DNA from: an uncultured Bacilli bacterium
Lineage (GTDB): Bacteria > Bacillota_I > Bacilli_A > RF39 > UBA660
Length of the DNA: 15,377 bases
Reading direction: 5' to 3'
Assembly (NCBI GenBank): GCA_948760655.1
Contig: CAQBKK010000026.1
Location: 1 to 15,377 of the forward strand
A program made the position numbers and the translations under genes. The first letter of the stretch is position 1, and every line of letters starts with the position of its first letter. Below are positions 12,787-15,377 of this stretch, piece after piece. A model generated the notes under the pieces. The model was given only the letters and a program-made list of their open reading frames with translations, was not told where the DNA came from and made no database searches.

Positions 12787-15249
12787 AACTTAATTCTATA
12801 TGGATTATCTATTGTTCCATTTCCTTTAGTTCGTAATACTTCTTCTTTTAGATAAAACGTTGGTCGGATTCCTAAAATATGCGTTCTATAAGAAACAGTC
12901 ATAGGATATGTAGCACCATCAAAAAGTATATACCATACTGAAACACCATTAGTATCTAAAAGTGTTGCTTCTGGACTTATTGTCCATTCGTAATACTTAT
13001 CTTCTAAATTATATAACCAAGCATTTTCTTTATAGGACGCTCTATTATTTACTAAAGTATTATTCGTCCACATTTTTCTTTCTATGGAATATCCATAATC
13101 ACTAGGATACATAAGCCCTATATTAGCTACATATGAAGTGGCTCCTTTACTATATCCTTTGGTATTACTTCTTTCTAATGTATAAAAACTTTCTACTGTA
13201 TGCCCTTCATCACTTGGAGCTCCCAAATACCATTTCGCTTGTTCTATAAATTCACGATATTCTCCTAGTGAATTCCAATACACTTTATTTAATACTTCGG
13301 TGTTTAATGGACTTATTTCCCAATCATTACTATCTATATTCTTATTCCATTTATATCCCTTACCTTTTGCAGTATATATGTACCCTGACAAGTTATTTTC
13401 TAAATAGCCACTTTCTTCTTCTGTATAATAATCTGCTTTAACAAGTTTTATTCGATTTTCAAATTCTCCATTTTCACTAGATTGAGTTGGAATCACTCCT
13501 ATAATTCGATACAAATTGTCTTCTGTGCAAGCATCACTACATCCAAAATACACATAGTTATTGGGATTTTTCCCTGTATACCGATAATCTGTTAAGGATG
13601 GCGTTTGTTCTGTTTCTTCATGACTTACTACTTCAATTCCACTATTTAAATGTTTACTTTGTTCCATAATATAATCACTTAGTTTCTTTTCTTCTAGTTT
13701 TATTATATATGGATTTTCACGTGTTCCCTCTCCACTTTCATATAATACTTCCTTTTTTAAATAGAACGTTGGTCGGATTCCTAAAATATGCGTTCTATAA
13801 GAAACAGTCATAGGATATGTAGCACCATCAAAAAGTATATACCATACTGAAACACCATTAGTATCTAAAAGTGTTGCTTCTGGACTTATTGTCCATTCGT
13901 AATACTTATCTTCTAAATTATATAACCAAGCATTTTCTTTATAGGACGCTCTATTATTTACTAAAGTATTATTCGTCCACATTTTTCTTTCTATGGAATA
14001 TCCATAATCACTAGGATACATAAGCCCTATATTAGCTACATATGAAGTGGCTCCTTTACTATATCCTTTGGTATTACTTCTTTCTAATGTATAAAAACTT
14101 TCTACTGTATGCCCTTCATCACTTGGAGCTCCCAAATACCATTTCGCTTGTTCTATAAATTCACGATATTCTCCTAGTGAATTCCAATACACTTTATTTA
14201 ATACTTCGGTGTTTAATGGACTTATTTCCCAATCATTACTATCTATATTCTTATTCCATTTATATCCCTTACCTTTTGCAGTATATATGTACCCTGACAA
14301 GTTATTTTCTAAATAGCCACTTTCTTCTTCTGTATAATAATCTGCTTTAACAAGTTTTATTCGATTTTCAAATTCTCCATTTTCACTAGATTGAGTTGGA
14401 ATCACTCCTATAATTCGATACAAATTGTCTTCTGTGCAAGCATCACTACATCCAAAATACACATAGTTATTGGGATTTTTCCCTGTATACCGATAATCTG
14501 TTAAGGATGGCGTTTGTTCTGTTTCTTCATGACTTACTACTTCAATTCCACTATTTAAGTGTTTACTTTGTTCTATAATATAATCACTAAAGATTAAACT
14601 TGCTACTTGATTTAAACTAGAATTTACACTTATCTTTCCTAACCATATTTTGTTCATTACTGGGTCACTTACGGTTGCTCTTTCATCTATCCATAATTTC
14701 AAACTATAGCTTACTTTCTCTCCTGCATTTAATGTCCCACTTGTTAAACCATACGCTTTTTCAGCTCTATAGTCTTCTCCTTTGTAGGTTGCATCTACAC
14801 TTTGTAATGAATCTAACCTCTTCTTTCCTGTTTTGTTAAAATCAATATCTAACCATTCATCTCCTAGTTTATTTTCTACTTCCATTACTTCTAGATTCAC
14901 ATCATACACTACATTTAATGTACAGATATTTTCTATCGTAAAGGTGTATTCTTCTAAGTTTTCTGCTTCTTTATCCGTTAAAGGATAGGCTTTTTCTAAT
15001 TGAATAGCTCCTGTTTCATCTGTTATTGTTAGCTTTAAACAATCACTTGCTATTTTATTGATTCCACTTTGGTATGCTGTATGACTCCACCATGCATAAC
15101 TTACCCCAATAATTACTCCTACTATGCTTAGTATTCCTATAGTAATTAGTATTTTCCTTCTTTTTCCTCCTGGGTCTTTCCTTTTATTTAATGTGCCCCC
15201 CCCCCAGGTTGGTTCCTGAAGTTGGGAGGTTTTTATTTCTTTTTTTCAT
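12780..15249 (-). CDS. membrane-anchored TasA/camelysin-like surface protein, frameshifted at a poly-G tract (phase-variable, OFF)
   Basis: From the ATG at 15249 (AAGGAGG seven bases upstream) the frame reads 21 codons, then hits TAA at 15184-15186. With one G fewer in the G10 run at 15196-15205, the frame is open for 822 residues. ON product: basic N-terminus; hydrophobic segment about 33-52 ending VSYAWWS, like SipW-cognate/TasA-type signals; a camelysin-like sandwich about 55-210 containing AYPLTDKEAENLEEYTFTIEN and SLKLWIDERA; then two almost identical modules (about 221-494 and 524-797). Each module has YVYFGCSDACTEDNLYRIIGV, IGLMYPSDYGYS and a C-terminal RPTFYLK, a style seen in surface proteins of uncultured gut Bacillota that I cannot name firmly. 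No LPxTG. A sequencing error in the tract is the main alternative to phase variation. Confidence 0.82.
12857..13678 (-). repeat. C-terminal copy of a 909-bp-period tandem repeat
   Basis: About 822 bases repeated at 13766-14587 with a fixed offset of 909 bases (303 codons, in frame). Only two substitutions were noticed by eye (13650/14559 and 13665/14574); one is an Ile/Met change, the other synonymous. The 87-base spacers between units are diverged. Confidence 0.93.
13766..14587 (-). repeat. N-terminal copy of the 909-bp-period tandem repeat
   Basis: Partner of 12857-13678. Near-perfect identity, including at third codon positions, implies recent duplication or ongoing gene conversion. Homologous recombination between copies would delete or add exactly one 303-residue unit without breaking the frame. 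Confidence 0.93.
15196..15205 (-). repeat. homopolymeric G10 tract (contingency tract) at codons 15-18 of the surface-protein gene
   Basis: Ten C on the plus strand, ten G in the coding strand, in a window of about 30% G+C. It sits between the start codon and the membrane segment. Lengths 6, 9 or 12 join the ATG to the long frame; the present length of 10 does not. Confidence 0.9.
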
Positions 15250-15265
15250 TTCTTTTCCTCCTTCT

Positions 15266-15271
15266 ATTATA
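15266..15271 (-). promoter_or_regulatory. -10 box and strong Shine-Dalgarno of the surface-protein gene
   Basis: Minus strand TATAAT, followed by AGAAGGAGG and the ATG at 15249. The expected +1 (15259) would trim the leader to AGGAAAAGAA. No clear -35 box. Confidence 0.6.
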
Positions 15272-15322
15272 ATCACTATTTTAAAATACTTTTTTCTTTT
15301 TGGCAAGAATTCTTCTTTACTG

Positions 15323-15349
15323 GATAGTGTAACGGAATGTCGGGAAAAG
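15323..15349. repeat. right copy of the edge inverted repeat
   Basis: Inverted partner of 29-55, 24 of 27 bases identical (GATAGTGTAA at one end, TGTCGGGAAAAG at the other). It lies between the surface-protein promoter and a rightward extended -10 element. Confidence 0.45.
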
Positions 15350-15366
15350 AAAAAACATATTCCATT

Positions 15367-15375
15367 TGTTATAAT
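15367..15375 (+). promoter_or_regulatory. extended -10 promoter pointing out of the window
   Basis: TGTTATAAT, identical to the nfu extended -10 element. It would drive a rightward gene beyond the right edge, divergent from the surface-protein operon. No -35 match. Confidence 0.45.
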
Positions 15376-15377
15376 AA

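Noticed and set aside
12780..14909. A 709-codon gene starting at GTG 14909
   Set aside because: The same frame runs on for about 113 codons through a membrane segment and signal-like region. GTG 14909 has no ribosome site and would cut the first domain in half. The ATG at 15249 with a one-base slip is far more convincing.
15337..15377. Rightward partial ORF starting at ATG 15337
   Set aside because: An extended -10 element lies inside it and it has no good ribosome site; the real rightward gene probably starts beyond the edge.

Overview
The window reads as an AT-rich (roughly 30% G+C) chromosome segment of a Bacillota, most likely class Bacilli. TGA is a stop codon and TGG encodes Trp, so it is not a Mycoplasma-type code. 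Several genes match Bacillus subtilis families found close together there (YunB, YutD, a YutH-like protein, and the NifU-like YutI), alongside GSP13/YugI, pyruvate kinase and CCA-encoding tRNAs. YunB and a CotS/YutH-like protein point to a spore-forming bacterium or one descended from spore formers. An uncultured gut Bacilli lineage is plausible, but the genus is not resolvable by eye.

Layout: 1-1.2 kb, an unrecognised leftward gene. 1.2-4.1 kb, a compact HelD/UvrD-type helicase facing pyruvate kinase, their ends sharing a perfect palindrome. 4.2-5.0 kb, a RelA/SpoT-fold protein read from a TTG start. 5.1-5.7 kb, tRNA-Leu leftward and a tRNA-Ser/fMet/Asp/Phe cluster rightward, with promoters and terminators. 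5.8-7.8 kb, two divergent exported peptidases (VanY-type and C39-type). 7.8-9.4 kb, an S1-domain protein, a NifU-type Fe-S scaffold and a YutH-like kinase-fold protein. 9.5-12.5 kb, leftward: yunB, a tail-anchored unknown, yutD and a coiled-coil unknown. 12.6-15.25 kb, a membrane-anchored surface protein and a small XRE regulator. No gene-free gap exceeds 300 bases.

The main discovery candidate is at the right end. The surface-protein gene has a perfect Shine-Dalgarno and ATG at 15249, but an uninterrupted run of ten G on its coding strand (15196-15205) puts the rest out of frame. Nine G would give an intact 822-residue protein with a TasA/SipW-type N-terminus and two almost identical 303-residue repeats. 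This looks like a phase-variable locus captured OFF. The XRE gene overlaps the 3' end by 7 bases and has no visible Shine-Dalgarno, so the switch may also set regulator level.

The second theme is compaction. At least six genes have an intrinsic terminator hairpin built from their last codons and stop codon. Five genes have a -10 box placed so the expected transcription start falls on the first base of the Shine-Dalgarno. The helicase has a perfect consensus promoter whose expected start is the A of its ATG (leaderless).
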